Positions 5,988-13,232 of a stretch of DNA of 17,218 nucleotides are shown here, in pieces. The notes below the pieces were generated by a model. That model was not told the origin of the DNA, ran no database searches, and saw only the letters and a list, made by a program, of their open reading frames with translations. The stretch is from JAFCDQ01 sp964571335. Its GTDB lineage: Archaea > Nanobdellota > Nanobdellia > Woesearchaeales > ARS49. The stretch is from NCBI GenBank assembly GCA_964571335.1, contig CAZNAM010000012.1, forward strand, positions 1-17,218. The letters are read 5' to 3'. Position 1 is the first letter of the stretch. Each line of letters begins with the position of its first letter. The position numbers and the translations under genes are program-made.

Positions 5988-6601
5988 GATTTTAAAACCT
6001 TAATTAAAGTTATTAAAAATAAAACAAAACCTAAAAGCTGAGTCACATTTGCTGAAATGTATAAAACATGAAAAATTGAAGATAATAAAAACTGCAGATG
6101 TGCAAGGAATAACATCAAAAATGCAAAAAACACGCAAAAAGCACTTATTTTTTTCTTTTGTAAAAAATTAACAAAATAAGTTAATGCAAGCATCAAAGTA
6201 ATTATGCTTGTTGTAACATAAAAACTCATAAAATAACTTGAACTAAAGAATATCAAAACAAAAGGCATCAAATAAAGCAAGATAACAATTCTTGCATTAT
6301 AAATCCTGTTAGCAACAATAAAAAAAGTCAGAAAAGCAAATATTGTTGACATAATATGAAGACCATATCCAATATAAAAAATAAGAGGATCTGGGTAAAT
6401 ATTAGCAACTATTCTTGCAACAAAACTAAAACCTAAAGCAAGAAATGCAATACTCCAAGCAACATATCTTAATCTTTTAATAACAAACCATGCTTTGACA
6501 GATACGAAAGTAATCAAAAGAGATACAATTATGCTTATTGTCGCAAAGATAATATCAATATTTAAAAACCAATCTGGATTATTTATAACTACAGATACCA
6601 T
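5984..6601 (-). CDS. Seven-helix membrane protein, unrecognised, coupled to a winged-helix regulator
   Basis: 205 residues, almost entirely hydrophobic, with about seven membrane segments near 12-34, 46-68, 73-97, 103-120, 123-147, 152-173 and 176-200, separated by short basic loops (VIKRLRY; LQKKKIS). No catalytic or transporter motif is evident, and charged residues inside the helices are few (R63 and H82 stand out). A TATA-like TTTAAAAG on the minus strand (6624-6631) lies 30 nt from the ATG, giving a leaderless mRNA. The last bases overlap the downstream winged-helix gene. The pairing suggests a membrane sensor with its regulator, or a membrane protein under local control. No sensor domain is proven. 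Confidence 0.75.
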   Translation of the reverse strand: MVSVVINNPDWFLNIDIIFATISIIVSLLITFVSVKAWFVIKRLRYVAWSIAFLALGFSFVARIVANIYPDPLIFYIGYGLHIMSTIFAFLTFFIVANRIYNARIVILLYLMPFVLIFFSSSYFMSFYVTTSIITLMLALTYFVNFLQKKKISAFCVFFAFLMLFLAHLQFLLSSIFHVLYISANVTQLLGFVLFLITLIKVLKS

Positions 6602-6623
6602 ATTATTGCTTAAAGAGTGGCAA

Positions 6624-6632
6624 CTTTTAAAG
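6624..6632 (-). promoter_or_regulatory. TATA-like box of the membrane protein-winged helix operon
   Basis: Minus-strand TTTAAAAG, first T at 6631, is 30 nt before the ATG at 6601. Upstream of it, T-rich runs end the preceding lipoprotein transcript. Confidence 0.5.
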
Positions 6633-6671
6633 ATTTCGTATTTTTAATCTAAAAAACCACTAAAATTAGTA

Positions 6672-6698
6672 TCAAAAAAGTAATAAAAAAATAAAAAA
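6672..6698 (-). terminator. T-tract terminator after the lipoprotein gene
   Basis: The minus strand directly after the stop codon carries several runs of 6-7 T separated by A. This matches the oligo-T signals at which archaeal RNA polymerase terminates. Confidence 0.5.
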
Positions 6699-7532
6699 TT
6701 AATTTGTTAGTTGTATGTTTTCATTCCCTTCAACAACAATTTCTGCTTGTTGCAGTGCCATCATGTTTTTTTGAAACTCTTCAAAATCAACAGCATTTTG
6801 CTTGGCTTCATCAGGTATAACAATATTAGCTGGCTGATTAATATCATACATGTTTAAAGTCTGCATAGAACTCATTGTTATATTTTGAAAAGACATATCA
6901 TAACTTGTATCAACAAAATCAATCATATAATTATCCTTATCAATGTAATATACTAATTTAAAATTCTTAAAAGAATCAATTATCTCGCTAATGTTACCTT
7001 GAGGAAGCTGGTTATTTTTCTTAATAAAAGAAGTTAAAACTTTTTCGTCAGGAATAATTTCTGCAAAATAATATTCTTTTTCATCTTTGGTCACTTCCTT
7101 AAAATTAACTTCTCCATCTTTCAAAAAATCAGCAAAGTATTTTGCTTGATCTTGATTCTCAAACAAATCTTCTTCCATTTTTATTTTAATCCATTGATCC
7201 ATACTTTTGGTGTAAATCCATTCACCATCAGCATAAGTTTCTAAAGGCATTTTTAAATCTTGATTTTTGATTTCTGCTTCTCCTATTATTGATATTTTTT
7301 TAGCAGCTCTATCAATCATTCCTGTTGCTTTCAGGGACATATCCATATTTTGATCAGATCCTTGAATAGCAATCTCGCTAGTCATGTCAAATTTCATAGA
7401 ATTTATATTTTCATTAACCTGCATAATCTTTTCCAAAAGCTGTTCATCTAACAACTCATTATCTCCAGAGATTTGAGTGCATGCAACACCCAAAATAAGC
7501 AAAAATAAAACACCAAAAATTTTTAATTTCAT
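6699..7532 (-). CDS. Secreted lipoprotein with a LolA/LppX-like carrier-type fold
   Basis: 277 residues from the ATG at 7532. An upstream ATG at 7559 is rejected because a strong GGGAGGG ribosome-binding site (7541-7547) lies 8 nt before 7532. A short signal peptide (MKLKIFGVLFLLILGVA) ends in the lipobox LGVAC, so C18 would be lipidated. The mature part has alternating polar strands (MKFDMTSEIAIQG; KISIIGEAEIK; LETYADGEWIYTKSMDQWIKI) and a central strand pair (FKLVYYIDKDNYMIDFVDTSYDM). This resembles the half-barrel proteins that hold lipids (LolA, LppX/LprG, DUF6612-like); the family is inferred from the strand pattern. Unlike most genes here it has a leader, of about 20 nt. Confidence 0.65.
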   Translation of the reverse strand: MKLKIFGVLFLLILGVACTQISGDNELLDEQLLEKIMQVNENINSMKFDMTSEIAIQGSDQNMDMSLKATGMIDRAAKKISIIGEAEIKNQDLKMPLETYADGEWIYTKSMDQWIKIKMEEDLFENQDQAKYFADFLKDGEVNFKEVTKDEKEYYFAEIIPDEKVLTSFIKKNNQLPQGNISEIIDSFKNFKLVYYIDKDNYMIDFVDTSYDMSFQNITMSSMQTLNMYDINQPANIVIPDEAKQNAVDFEEFQKNMMALQQAEIVVEGNENIQLTN

Positions 7533-7540
7533 TTTTAATT

Positions 7541-7547
7541 CCCTCCC
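7541..7547 (-). promoter_or_regulatory. Ribosome-binding site that fixes the lipoprotein start
   Basis: GGGAGGG on the minus strand with 8 nt to the ATG at 7532. It lies downstream of the ATG at 7559, which excludes that longer start. A TATA-like TTTTTAAATAA at about 7571-7581 predicts a transcript start near 7550. Confidence 0.75.
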
Positions 7548-7634
7548 AAATATTGACAATATAACAGGTTTTATTTAAAAAGTTTTCTCAATTATGTATT
7601 TTATTTAATTAATTTAATTAATCAGTTATTATAA

Positions 7635-8633
7635 TTATTTAACAACACAAACAGGCTTTTTATCTATGAATTTTAGAATACAATCAACTGTTGTGTCAAG
7701 AATCCGTTCAAGAGCTTCCTGACTATAAAAAGCAATATGAGGTGTGAATACAACATTATCTTTTGATAAAAGCTTATAATCTGTTTCAAGAATTTTTTTT
7801 GTTTCAGAATATTTTGCCTTATGTAAAAATTGCTTTTCTTCTTTAATTAATTTTTCCCCCTCTATAACATCTAATCCTGCTCCGCCTATTTTTTTAGAAT
7901 TTAATCCATTAAGCAATGCTTTTGTGTCAACAACACCACCTCTCGAAGTATTAATAATAATCACTCCTTTTTTCATCAAATTTATTGTTTTAGAATTAAT
8001 CAAATGATTAGTCTGTTTGGTATAAGGAATATGAAGAGAGATAATATCTGATTTTTTTAATACCTCATTTAAATCAGCATACTTAAAACCCATAACTTCT
8101 GCAAGAAAATGATTAGGGTACATATCATATGCAAGAACATTCATCCCAAAACCTTTTGCAATTCTTATTACGTGCAAACCAATCTTTCCAGCACCAATAA
8201 CTCCTATTGTCTTATCCATCAGATCAAAACCTTTTAAGCCTTTGATTGAATAATCTCCTTTCTGAATCCTGACATAAGACTTATGAACTTTTCTTGATAA
8301 AGCAAGAATAAGAGCAAAAGCGTGTTCTGCAACAGTATTTTCACCATAAGAAGGAACATTACAAATAGTTATTTTTCTTTTTCTTGTTTCTGCCATATTG
8401 ATATGATCATAACCTGTTGATCTTGTAACAATCATCTTAAGCTTAGGAAGCTTAGAAAGAATCTTTTTATCAATCTTTGAATAAATAAAAGTGCTTATTA
8501 TATCAAAATCCTTGATTTTAGAAACATTTGTTAAATTAAGAGTTTCATTAAAAAACAAAAGCTTGTGACCTTTAAGTTTTTTCCTGAATAATCTTTCTTC
8601 CCATTTTTCAATTTCAAAAAAAGCAATTTTCAT
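7635..8633 (-). CDS. D-2-hydroxyacid dehydrogenase (D-lactate dehydrogenase-like)
   Basis: 332 residues, full length. This NAD-dependent cytosolic enzyme interconverts a 2-keto acid and the D-2-hydroxy acid. The N-terminal catalytic half includes STGYDHIN (72-79) and NVPSYGENTVAEHA (92-105). The Rossmann motif GAGKIG (147-152) is followed by D170 at the end of the second strand, which favours NAD over NADP. The catalytic triad is R231 (NTSRGG), E260 (LDVIEGE) and H299 (TPHIAFYS). The R-to-E spacing of 29 equals that of Lactobacillus D-LDH, and the longer loop before H299 (KLIKEEKQFLHK) also points to the D-LDH branch. Pyruvate/lactate is the likely but unproven substrate, fitting a fermentative, reduced-genome cell. 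A leaderless TATA box lies at 8657-8664. Confidence 0.88.
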   Translation of the reverse strand: MKIAFFEIEKWEERLFRKKLKGHKLLFFNETLNLTNVSKIKDFDIISTFIYSKIDKKILSKLPKLKMIVTRSTGYDHINMAETRKRKITICNVPSYGENTVAEHAFALILALSRKVHKSYVRIQKGDYSIKGLKGFDLMDKTIGVIGAGKIGLHVIRIAKGFGMNVLAYDMYPNHFLAEVMGFKYADLNEVLKKSDIISLHIPYTKQTNHLINSKTINLMKKGVIIINTSRGGVVDTKALLNGLNSKKIGGAGLDVIEGEKLIKEEKQFLHKAKYSETKKILETDYKLLSKDNVVFTPHIAFYSQEALERILDTTVDCILKFIDKKPVCVVK

Positions 8634-8656
8634 TATTTAACTTAGTATACTGAAAA

Positions 8657-8664
8657 GTTTAAAA
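8657..8664 (-). promoter_or_regulatory. TATA-like box of the dehydrogenase gene
   Basis: Minus-strand TTTTAAAC, first T at 8664, is 31 nt before the ATG at 8633. Confidence 0.5.
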
Positions 8665-8687
8665 TGATTTAACACCACTCAATAGTT

Positions 8688-8704
8688 GCGAAAGTTTTAT
8701 ATAT
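8688..8704 (+). promoter_or_regulatory. BRE/TATA promoter of the small orphan gene
   Basis: GCGAAAG (BRE-like) followed by TTTTATATAT. The first T of TTTATATA (8696) is exactly 30 nt from the second in-frame ATG (8726), suggesting that start rather than 8720. Confidence 0.7.
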
Positions 8705-8719
8705 TGTTGGCTTTTTTAT

Positions 8720-9094
8720 ATGAATATGTCTGAAGAATGTAATTTAAATAATAGAATTAATGGAATTCATAATAATTTAAATGAATGGTGTGAAAGACCT
8801 ATTAGAATAGTAAATACAGTAGGACTAAAACATATTGTTGAAGATTTCATGGAAATAGCAAAAGAAGTTGATCCTGAAACAAAGTTATTTGATGAACTAA
8901 ATATTTTAACTGACAGAGTTAATAGATGCGTTGGAGTTAATATGAGTTATTTTCAAAAATATTATCCACAAATTATTGAACAATATATTAAAACATATAA
9001 ACAAATAAAAAAAATTATGAATCCATTCAAATATGCCCAGAATCAATTATATAATAATACAGAAAAAAAGATAAACAAACCATTTAATCATTAA
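8720..9094 (+). CDS. Small helical protein, unrecognised
   Basis: 124 residues from 8720, or 122 from the ATG at 8726, which the TATA spacing prefers. It is predicted to be mostly helical, with no membrane segment or signal peptide. It has three cysteines (in EECN, EWCE and NRCV), too scattered for a clear metal site. I recognise no family. It is transcribed alone from a good BRE/TATA promoter divergent from the dehydrogenase gene. Its last 11 bases overlap the 3' end of dnaJ on the opposite strand. A real gene is supported by the promoter and by codon use like its neighbours. Confidence 0.6.
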   Translation: MNMSEECNLNNRINGIHNNLNEWCERPIRIVNTVGLKHIVEDFMEIAKEVDPETKLFDELNILTDRVNRCVGVNMSYFQKYYPQIIEQYIKTYKQIKKIMNPFKYAQNQLYNNTEKKINKPFNH

Positions 9095-10121
9095 ATTCTT
9101 CTAAAGCTTTTTTCTGTTGTTTATTCAATTTTTTAGGAACAGAAATATCAACATGAACAAACAAATCTCCAACATTATTAAATCTTAAATCAGGCAGACC
9201 TTTTTTAGATAAAGTGAAAATAGTTCCTCCTTGCGTACCTGCTGGAACTTTATAATATGTTTCACCATCAACTAAAGGAATATCTATCTTGCCTCCAATA
9301 CAAGCAATTGAAAAAGGAATCTTAACATCACAATGCAAATCATTGCCATCTCTTCTAAATCTTGAATCTTGTTTTACCCTAATAACAACATAAAGATCTC
9401 CTGCACCACCAGGAAGCCTTTCACCTGCTCCCTGAACTCTTAATTTAATTTCATCTTCAACACCTGCAGGAATCTTAACTTCAATTTCTTTATCAACTAT
9501 AATAGTGCCTTTACCTTTACAAGTCCTGCATTTGCTTGTAATTTCTTCACCAGCACCACCACATTTATTACAAGTTGAAGAAGTAACAAAAATACCAAAA
9601 GGAGTTTGACGAGATTGCTTAATTGTGCCAGAACCATTACATTTAGAACAAGTTTCAGTTTCTCCACCTTTTCCGTCACAATCAGGACAAACATCTTGTT
9701 TTGTAACATCTAAAATTCTTTTAGTTCCATTAAGAACTTCTTTCAAATCAACAGTAACTTCTGCAATCAAATCATTGCCTCTGGCTCTTCTTTTTCTTCT
9801 TCTGCCTAAACCACCAAAACCAAAACCAGAAAAAATATTATCAAATATATCATCAAAATCAAAACCCTGACCAGCAAAATCACGATAATTAAAACCAGAA
9901 AAATCACTATCAGCAGTTCCAAATTGATCATATTGTTTTCTTTTCTCAGGATTTCCAAGAACAGCAGCGGCTTCACTCACTTCTTTAAACTTTTCAGCAG
10001 CATCTTTTTCTTTACTTATATCAGGATGATATTTTTTAGCTAATTTTTTGTAAGCTTTCTTAATCTCTTCCTGCGATGCGTCTTTACTGACGCTAAGAAT
10101 CTCATAGTAATCTTTTGACAT
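9084..10121 (-). CDS. dnaJ: Chaperone DnaJ (Hsp40, type I)
   Basis: 345 residues, slightly short for type I DnaJ (about 375). The J domain (1-70) has YHPD (31-34), needed to stimulate DnaK ATPase. A short G/F region (71-106) is followed by an unusually basic run RRRKRRAR (107-114). The zinc region carries four CxxCxGxG-type repeats: C145/C148, C158/C161, C184/C187 and C198/C201. Substrate-binding domains follow (GAGERLPGGAGDLYV; RRDGNDLHCDV). It delivers unfolded proteins to DnaK in the cytosol. A 92-bp gap with T-tracts and a TATA box at 10145-10152 separate it from dnaK, so it probably has its own leaderless transcript. Confidence 0.95.
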   Translation of the reverse strand: MSKDYYEILSVSKDASQEEIKKAYKKLAKKYHPDISKEKDAAEKFKEVSEAAAVLGNPEKRKQYDQFGTADSDFSGFNYRDFAGQGFDFDDIFDNIFSGFGFGGLGRRRKRRARGNDLIAEVTVDLKEVLNGTKRILDVTKQDVCPDCDGKGGETETCSKCNGSGTIKQSRQTPFGIFVTSSTCNKCGGAGEEITSKCRTCKGKGTIIVDKEIEVKIPAGVEDEIKLRVQGAGERLPGGAGDLYVVIRVKQDSRFRRDGNDLHCDVKIPFSIACIGGKIDIPLVDGETYYKVPAGTQGGTIFTLSKKGLPDLRFNNVGDLFVHVDISVPKKLNKQQKKALEEFND

Positions 10122-10144
10122 TTTATAGCTTAATTTTTTAAATT

Positions 10145-10152
10145 GCTTAAAA
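10145..10152 (-). promoter_or_regulatory. TATA-like box of dnaJ
   Basis: Minus-strand TTTTAAGC with the first T of TTTAAGC at 10151, 30 nt before the dnaJ ATG at 10121. It suggests that dnaJ is transcribed independently of grpE-dnaK. Confidence 0.45.
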
Positions 10153-10175
10153 GCTTATTGGTTGATTTTTAAAAT

Positions 10176-10213
10176 TTAAAAAAAAATAAAAAACAAAATA
10201 AAAAAATAAAAAA
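10176..10213 (-). terminator. T-tract terminator between dnaK and dnaJ
   Basis: Immediately after the dnaK stop, the minus strand holds four runs of 6-9 T interrupted by single other bases. This is a strong archaeal-type oligo-T terminator for the grpE-dnaK transcript. Confidence 0.6.
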
Positions 10214-12058
10214 TTAATTTTTATCTTTTTCTTCAGCCTCTGTATCATGAACATTTCCCGCAGTTTCATCAGGCTTGTTTTGCTTTTGTCCTGCTTTTGA
10301 TGCCTGCTGTTGCTGATACATAGAAGCACCCATCTTCTGAGCAAGCTGACTTATCTCATCAACTAAAGACTTGATCTTAGCAACATCTTTTTTCTCAACA
10401 GCAAGAAGCTTTTTCAGTTCATCAATCTTATCCTTAACAGGCTTGATTGTTTTTTCATCAATCTTATCTTTATGTTCTTCCAGCATTTTTTCTGTAGAAT
10501 AAACAAGAGTATCTGCCTGATTAATTGTTTCAACTTCTTCTTTTCTTTTCTTATCTTTGTCTGCAAATTGCTCTGCTTCTTTCTTCATCTTTTCAACATC
10601 AGCTTCATTTAATTTATTAGGAGCAGTTATTTGCATGCTTTGCTCTTTACCAGTTGCCTTATCTTTAGCAGAAACATTCAATATACCATTTGCATCAATA
10701 TCAAAAGTTACCTCGACTTGAGGAACACCTCTTGGTGCAGGTGGAATTCCTGTTAAAGTAAATTCTCCAAGCAATTTATTGTCATTAGCCATAGGTCTTT
10801 CACCCTGAAAAACCTTAATAGTTACAGCAGGCTGATTATCAGAAGCTGTACTGAAAACCTGACTTTTCTTAGCTGGAATGGTTGTATTTTTCTCAATAAG
10901 TTTTGTGAAAACTCCTCCAAGAGTTTCAATTCCAAGAGATAAAGGAGTAACATCTAACAACAAAATATCTTTAACATCTCCTGCTAGAACTCCTCCCTGA
11001 ATAGCAGCACCCATTGCTACACATTCCATAGGATCAACTCCTCCTTCAATCTTTTTTCCAACCCATTCTTCAACCATCTTCTGAACAATAGGCATTCTTG
11101 TAGGACCTCCAACAAGAATAACTTTTGCAATATCCTTTGAAGAAAGTTTTGCGTCGTCTAAAGCCTGATCAATACTTTTCTTGCATTTTTTAACAAGAGG
11201 CTTAACAAGCTCTTCAATTTTTGCTCTTGTAAGGGTCATCTGTAAATGCTTTGGACCTGAATTAGTTGCTGTAATATAAGGAAGATTAATCTCTGTTTCA
11301 AGAACAGTGCTTAATTCAATCTTAGCTTTTTCAGCAGCTTCTCTCACTCTTTGCATTGCAGTATTGTCTTCATTAAGATCAACTCCTGTTTCATCCTTGA
11401 ATTTCTTGACGATAAAATTAATTATCTCATTATCCATATCTGTTCCGCCAAGCTGAGTATCTCCTGAAGTTGATTTTACTTCAAAAACTCCGTCGCCAAA
11501 GTCCATGACAGTTACATCAAGAGTTCCACCACCAAAATCAAAAACAAGAATTTTCTGCTCTTTATCAGCTTTATCTATGCCATAAGCAAGACTTGCAGCA
11601 GTAGGTTCATTAACAATTCTAACAACCTCTAATCCTGCAATAGTTCCTGCATCTTTTGTTGCCTGTCTTTGATCGTCGTCAAAATAAGCAGGCACAGTTA
11701 TGACTGCTTTGCTTACAGGTTCTCCAAGAAAAGCTTCAGCATCTTTCTTTATCTTTTGAAGAACAAAAGCAGAAATTTGCTGAGGAGAATATTCTTTGCC
11801 ATCAATATTATATTTGAAATTAGTTCCAATCTTTCTTTTAGCACCAAATATAGTTCTTTGAGGATTGCTTACTGCCTGTCTTTTAGCAGGCTCTCCTACT
11901 AACATCTGACCATCTTTTGTAAAAGCAACTACGCTAGGGAATGCTTTACCATAAAGGCTTGCTCCTTCAGAGCTAGGGATTATCTTTGGCCTTCCAGCCT
12001 CAAGAACAGCGGCTGCGCTGTTGCTTGTACCTAAATCTATACCTATAATTTTTACCAT
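10214..12058 (-). CDS. dnaK: Chaperone DnaK (Hsp70)
   Basis: 614 residues, full length. The ATPase domain has GIDLGTSNS (6-14), VPAYFDDDQRQATKDAG, DFGGGTLDVTV and LVGGPTRMP. The substrate domain contains DVTPLSLGIETLGG and the strand PRGVPQVEVTFDIDANGIL. A helical lid and a polar tail ending EEKDKN close the protein. After RKIGTNF the sequence runs directly to YNIDGKEYSPQQIS, lacking the roughly 24-residue insert of proteobacterial DnaK; this short form is the one known from Gram-positive bacteria and archaea. It refolds proteins with DnaJ and GrpE. It starts 2 bases after grpE, with a strong ribosome-binding site inside the grpE end. Archaeal DnaK is generally considered bacterial in origin. 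Confidence 0.97.
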   Translation of the reverse strand: MVKIIGIDLGTSNSAAAVLEAGRPKIIPSSEGASLYGKAFPSVVAFTKDGQMLVGEPAKRQAVSNPQRTIFGAKRKIGTNFKYNIDGKEYSPQQISAFVLQKIKKDAEAFLGEPVSKAVITVPAYFDDDQRQATKDAGTIAGLEVVRIVNEPTAASLAYGIDKADKEQKILVFDFGGGTLDVTVMDFGDGVFEVKSTSGDTQLGGTDMDNEIINFIVKKFKDETGVDLNEDNTAMQRVREAAEKAKIELSTVLETEINLPYITATNSGPKHLQMTLTRAKIEELVKPLVKKCKKSIDQALDDAKLSSKDIAKVILVGGPTRMPIVQKMVEEWVGKKIEGGVDPMECVAMGAAIQGGVLAGDVKDILLLDVTPLSLGIETLGGVFTKLIEKNTTIPAKKSQVFSTASDNQPAVTIKVFQGERPMANDNKLLGEFTLTGIPPAPRGVPQVEVTFDIDANGILNVSAKDKATGKEQSMQITAPNKLNEADVEKMKKEAEQFADKDKKRKEEVETINQADTLVYSTEKMLEEHKDKIDEKTIKPVKDKIDELKKLLAVEKKDVAKIKSLVDEISQLAQKMGASMYQQQQASKAGQKQNKPDETAGNVHDTEAEEKDKN

Positions 12059-12060
12059 TT

Positions 12061-12744
12061 TTATATACCTCCATCGTGATTTGCTTCAAAAAAAGAACAA
12101 GATCTAGGAAGATTTGTCGGATCACTAAATGCAATAAAATCTAGTTCCTTCTTTGTTTCAGGCAATGTACTTTTATTTTTTTCAATATATTTTTTATTCA
12201 TACAGGCATCACTACAGTTAATACCTACCTTACAATGATATTTACATTTCAAACAATCTGTTTTTGGACCTGCGACAATAACTTTAGAATGCCTTAATAC
12301 TTTATCATTAAGCATATAGCCTGTCTGAATTTCTTCAATTATTGTGCCTTCTTTTTCATCACTCTCTTTCTGAAGAATAACTTCATGCTTGAAAGGATCT
12401 GCTATTCCTTTAGAGCTTATCTTTTTCAGACCTTCATCTTCAAGAACTTTCATGAAATTCCTGAAAAGCATGACAATTCCTTCATGTTCTTTTTCATCAA
12501 TATGTTTTAACATATTCTTAAAATCATCAACAACAGGAAGAAAAGCTTTAATCAAAGAAGCACTTGCGAATTTGCAAAGCTCTTGCTTTTCCTTATCTGT
12601 TCTTTTAATGTGATTTTCAAACTCTGCCTGAAGTCTTTTCAAAATATTTGTATTTTCTTCTAATTCTTTTTTTAGAGTTGATTGTTCTTCAATCTCATTA
12701 TCCGCAGATTTTTTCTGTTTTTCTAAATTTTTATCTTTATTCAT
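12061..12744 (-). CDS. grpE: Nucleotide exchange factor GrpE with a cysteine-rich C-terminal extension
   Basis: 227 residues. About 1-60 is a charged coiled coil (LKKELEENTNILKRLQAEF). The four-helix/beta region ends in the GrpE signature GYMLNDKVLRHSKVIVAGPK (142-161), where ordinary GrpE proteins stop or nearly stop. This one continues for 66 residues with C164, C167, C171, C177 and C181 in a CxxCx3Cx5Cx3C array plus C216. The spacing suggests a metal or redox centre; no known domain is recognised. GrpE releases ADP from DnaK. The frame and base use are continuous, so an assembly artefact looks unlikely. A GGTGA ribosome-binding site precedes the ATG. It is first in the grpE-dnaK operon. 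Confidence 0.92.
   Translation of the reverse strand: MNKDKNLEKQKKSADNEIEEQSTLKKELEENTNILKRLQAEFENHIKRTDKEKQELCKFASASLIKAFLPVVDDFKNMLKHIDEKEHEGIVMLFRNFMKVLEDEGLKKISSKGIADPFKHEVILQKESDEKEGTIIEEIQTGYMLNDKVLRHSKVIVAGPKTDCLKCKYHCKVGINCSDACMNKKYIEKNKSTLPETKKELDFIAFSDPTNLPRSCSFFEANHDGGI
12067..12072 (-). promoter_or_regulatory. Ribosome-binding site of dnaK inside the end of grpE
   Basis: GGAGGT on the minus strand, 8 nt before the dnaK ATG at 12058. It also encodes the final glycines of GrpE, so dnaK is translated from internal initiation on the shared mRNA. Confidence 0.8.
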
Positions 12745-12748
12745 AATC

Positions 12749-12781
12749 TCACCTTGTTGACTTTAAATCAACAAAAAAGGT
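12749..12781 (-). promoter_or_regulatory. Inverted repeat at the grpE transcript start and ribosome-binding site
   Basis: TTGTTGA (12754-12760 on the plus strand) and TCAACAA (12768-12774) are exact reverse complements with a 7-base spacer. The grpE TATA box predicts transcription starting near 12774, the edge of the repeat. The grpE ribosome-binding site GGTGA directly follows the 3' arm, and an ACC (12779-12781) could pair with its GGT beyond a 4-T bulge. It may be a repressor operator or a temperature-sensitive mRNA hairpin. Confidence 0.5.
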
Positions 12782-12796
12782 ATTTGAATCAACTAC

Positions 12797-12812
12797 TATA
12801 TAAATGTTTCGG
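12797..12812 (-). promoter_or_regulatory. BRE/TATA promoter of grpE-dnaK
   Basis: Minus-strand CCGAAAC followed by ATTTATATA. The first T of TTTATATA (12804) places the transcript start near 12774, giving a leader of about 30 nt that carries the inverted repeat and the ribosome-binding site. Confidence 0.7.
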
Positions 12813-12818
12813 TTAAAA

Positions 12819-12834
12819 ACGGAAGTTTTATAAA
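12819..12834 (+). promoter_or_regulatory. BRE/TATA promoter of the DUF3467-winged helix operon
   Basis: ACGGAAG followed by TTTTATAAA. The predicted start near 12857 leaves a leader of about 15 nt containing the GGAGGT site (12859-12864). The BRE ends only 6 bases from the grpE BRE on the other strand, so one bound factor could influence both promoters. Confidence 0.65.
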
Positions 12835-12858
12835 TTATTGAAATAAACCCTGATAAAT

Positions 12859-12864
12859 GGAGGT
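12859..12864 (+). promoter_or_regulatory. Ribosome-binding site of the DUF3467 gene
   Basis: GGAGGT, 7 nt before the ATG at 12872. It fixes the start and has almost the same context as the dnaK site. Confidence 0.75.
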
Positions 12865-12871
12865 ATAAAAA

Positions 12872-13225
12872 ATGACAGAACAAGTAAATCTAAACATAAT
12901 CGAAGGAGACTCGTTCTTTGCCCATGAAGCAAGCATAAATTACAATCCAACACAATTAACCCTTGACTTCAAATGCATAACCCCAAGAACCGATCCAAGA
13001 AGTAAAAAACCAAGTTTTCAATTAAAACATAATGTTGTAATGCTGGAACCCTGGCAGGCAAAAGCACTATTATCTGTCTTAAATGAAGCAGTACAAAAAT
13101 ATGAAAAAGATTTTGGTAAAATAAAAAAACCAAAAGCAATTGAAAAAGCAGAAAAAATAAGAAAAGACCACGCAACAACAACCAAAAATAAAACTGTAAC
13201 ACAAACACCAACATATTTTGGTTAA
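12872..13225 (+). CDS. DUF3467 family protein
   Basis: 117 residues. Residues about 5-85 follow the DUF3467 pattern: EGDSFFAHEASINYNPTQLTLDF (an early acidic/aromatic segment, then a strand), the variable loop CITPRTDPRSKKP, then HNVVMLEPWQAKALLSVLNEAVQKYEKDFGKI with the family's hydrophobic strand and long helix. The last 30 residues form a lysine- and threonine-rich tail. The function of DUF3467 proteins is unknown to me. The strong promoter and ribosome-binding site suggest good expression. It shares a transcript with the winged-helix gene starting 7 bases downstream and diverges from grpE, so a link to protein-folding stress is plausible. Confidence 0.78.
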   Translation: MTEQVNLNIIEGDSFFAHEASINYNPTQLTLDFKCITPRTDPRSKKPSFQLKHNVVMLEPWQAKALLSVLNEAVQKYEKDFGKIKKPKAIEKAEKIRKDHATTTKNKTVTQTPTYFG

Positions 13226-13232
13226 TCTTAAA

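Noticed and set aside
6658..6669. Small hairpin-like ACTAA-AA-TTAGT
   Set aside because: Only 5 bp, all but one pair A/T, and not next to a T run in the right orientation for a convincing role.
7601..7625. TTAAT/TAAT-rich stretch between the dehydrogenase and lipoprotein genes
   Set aside because: Simple AT low complexity with no defined arms; it may help termination but is not a supportable feature.
9497..9870. Frames on both strands inside dnaJ
   Set aside because: They are rich in L/V or P and K as expected from shifted readings of the zinc-finger and G/F regions, while dnaJ itself is complete.
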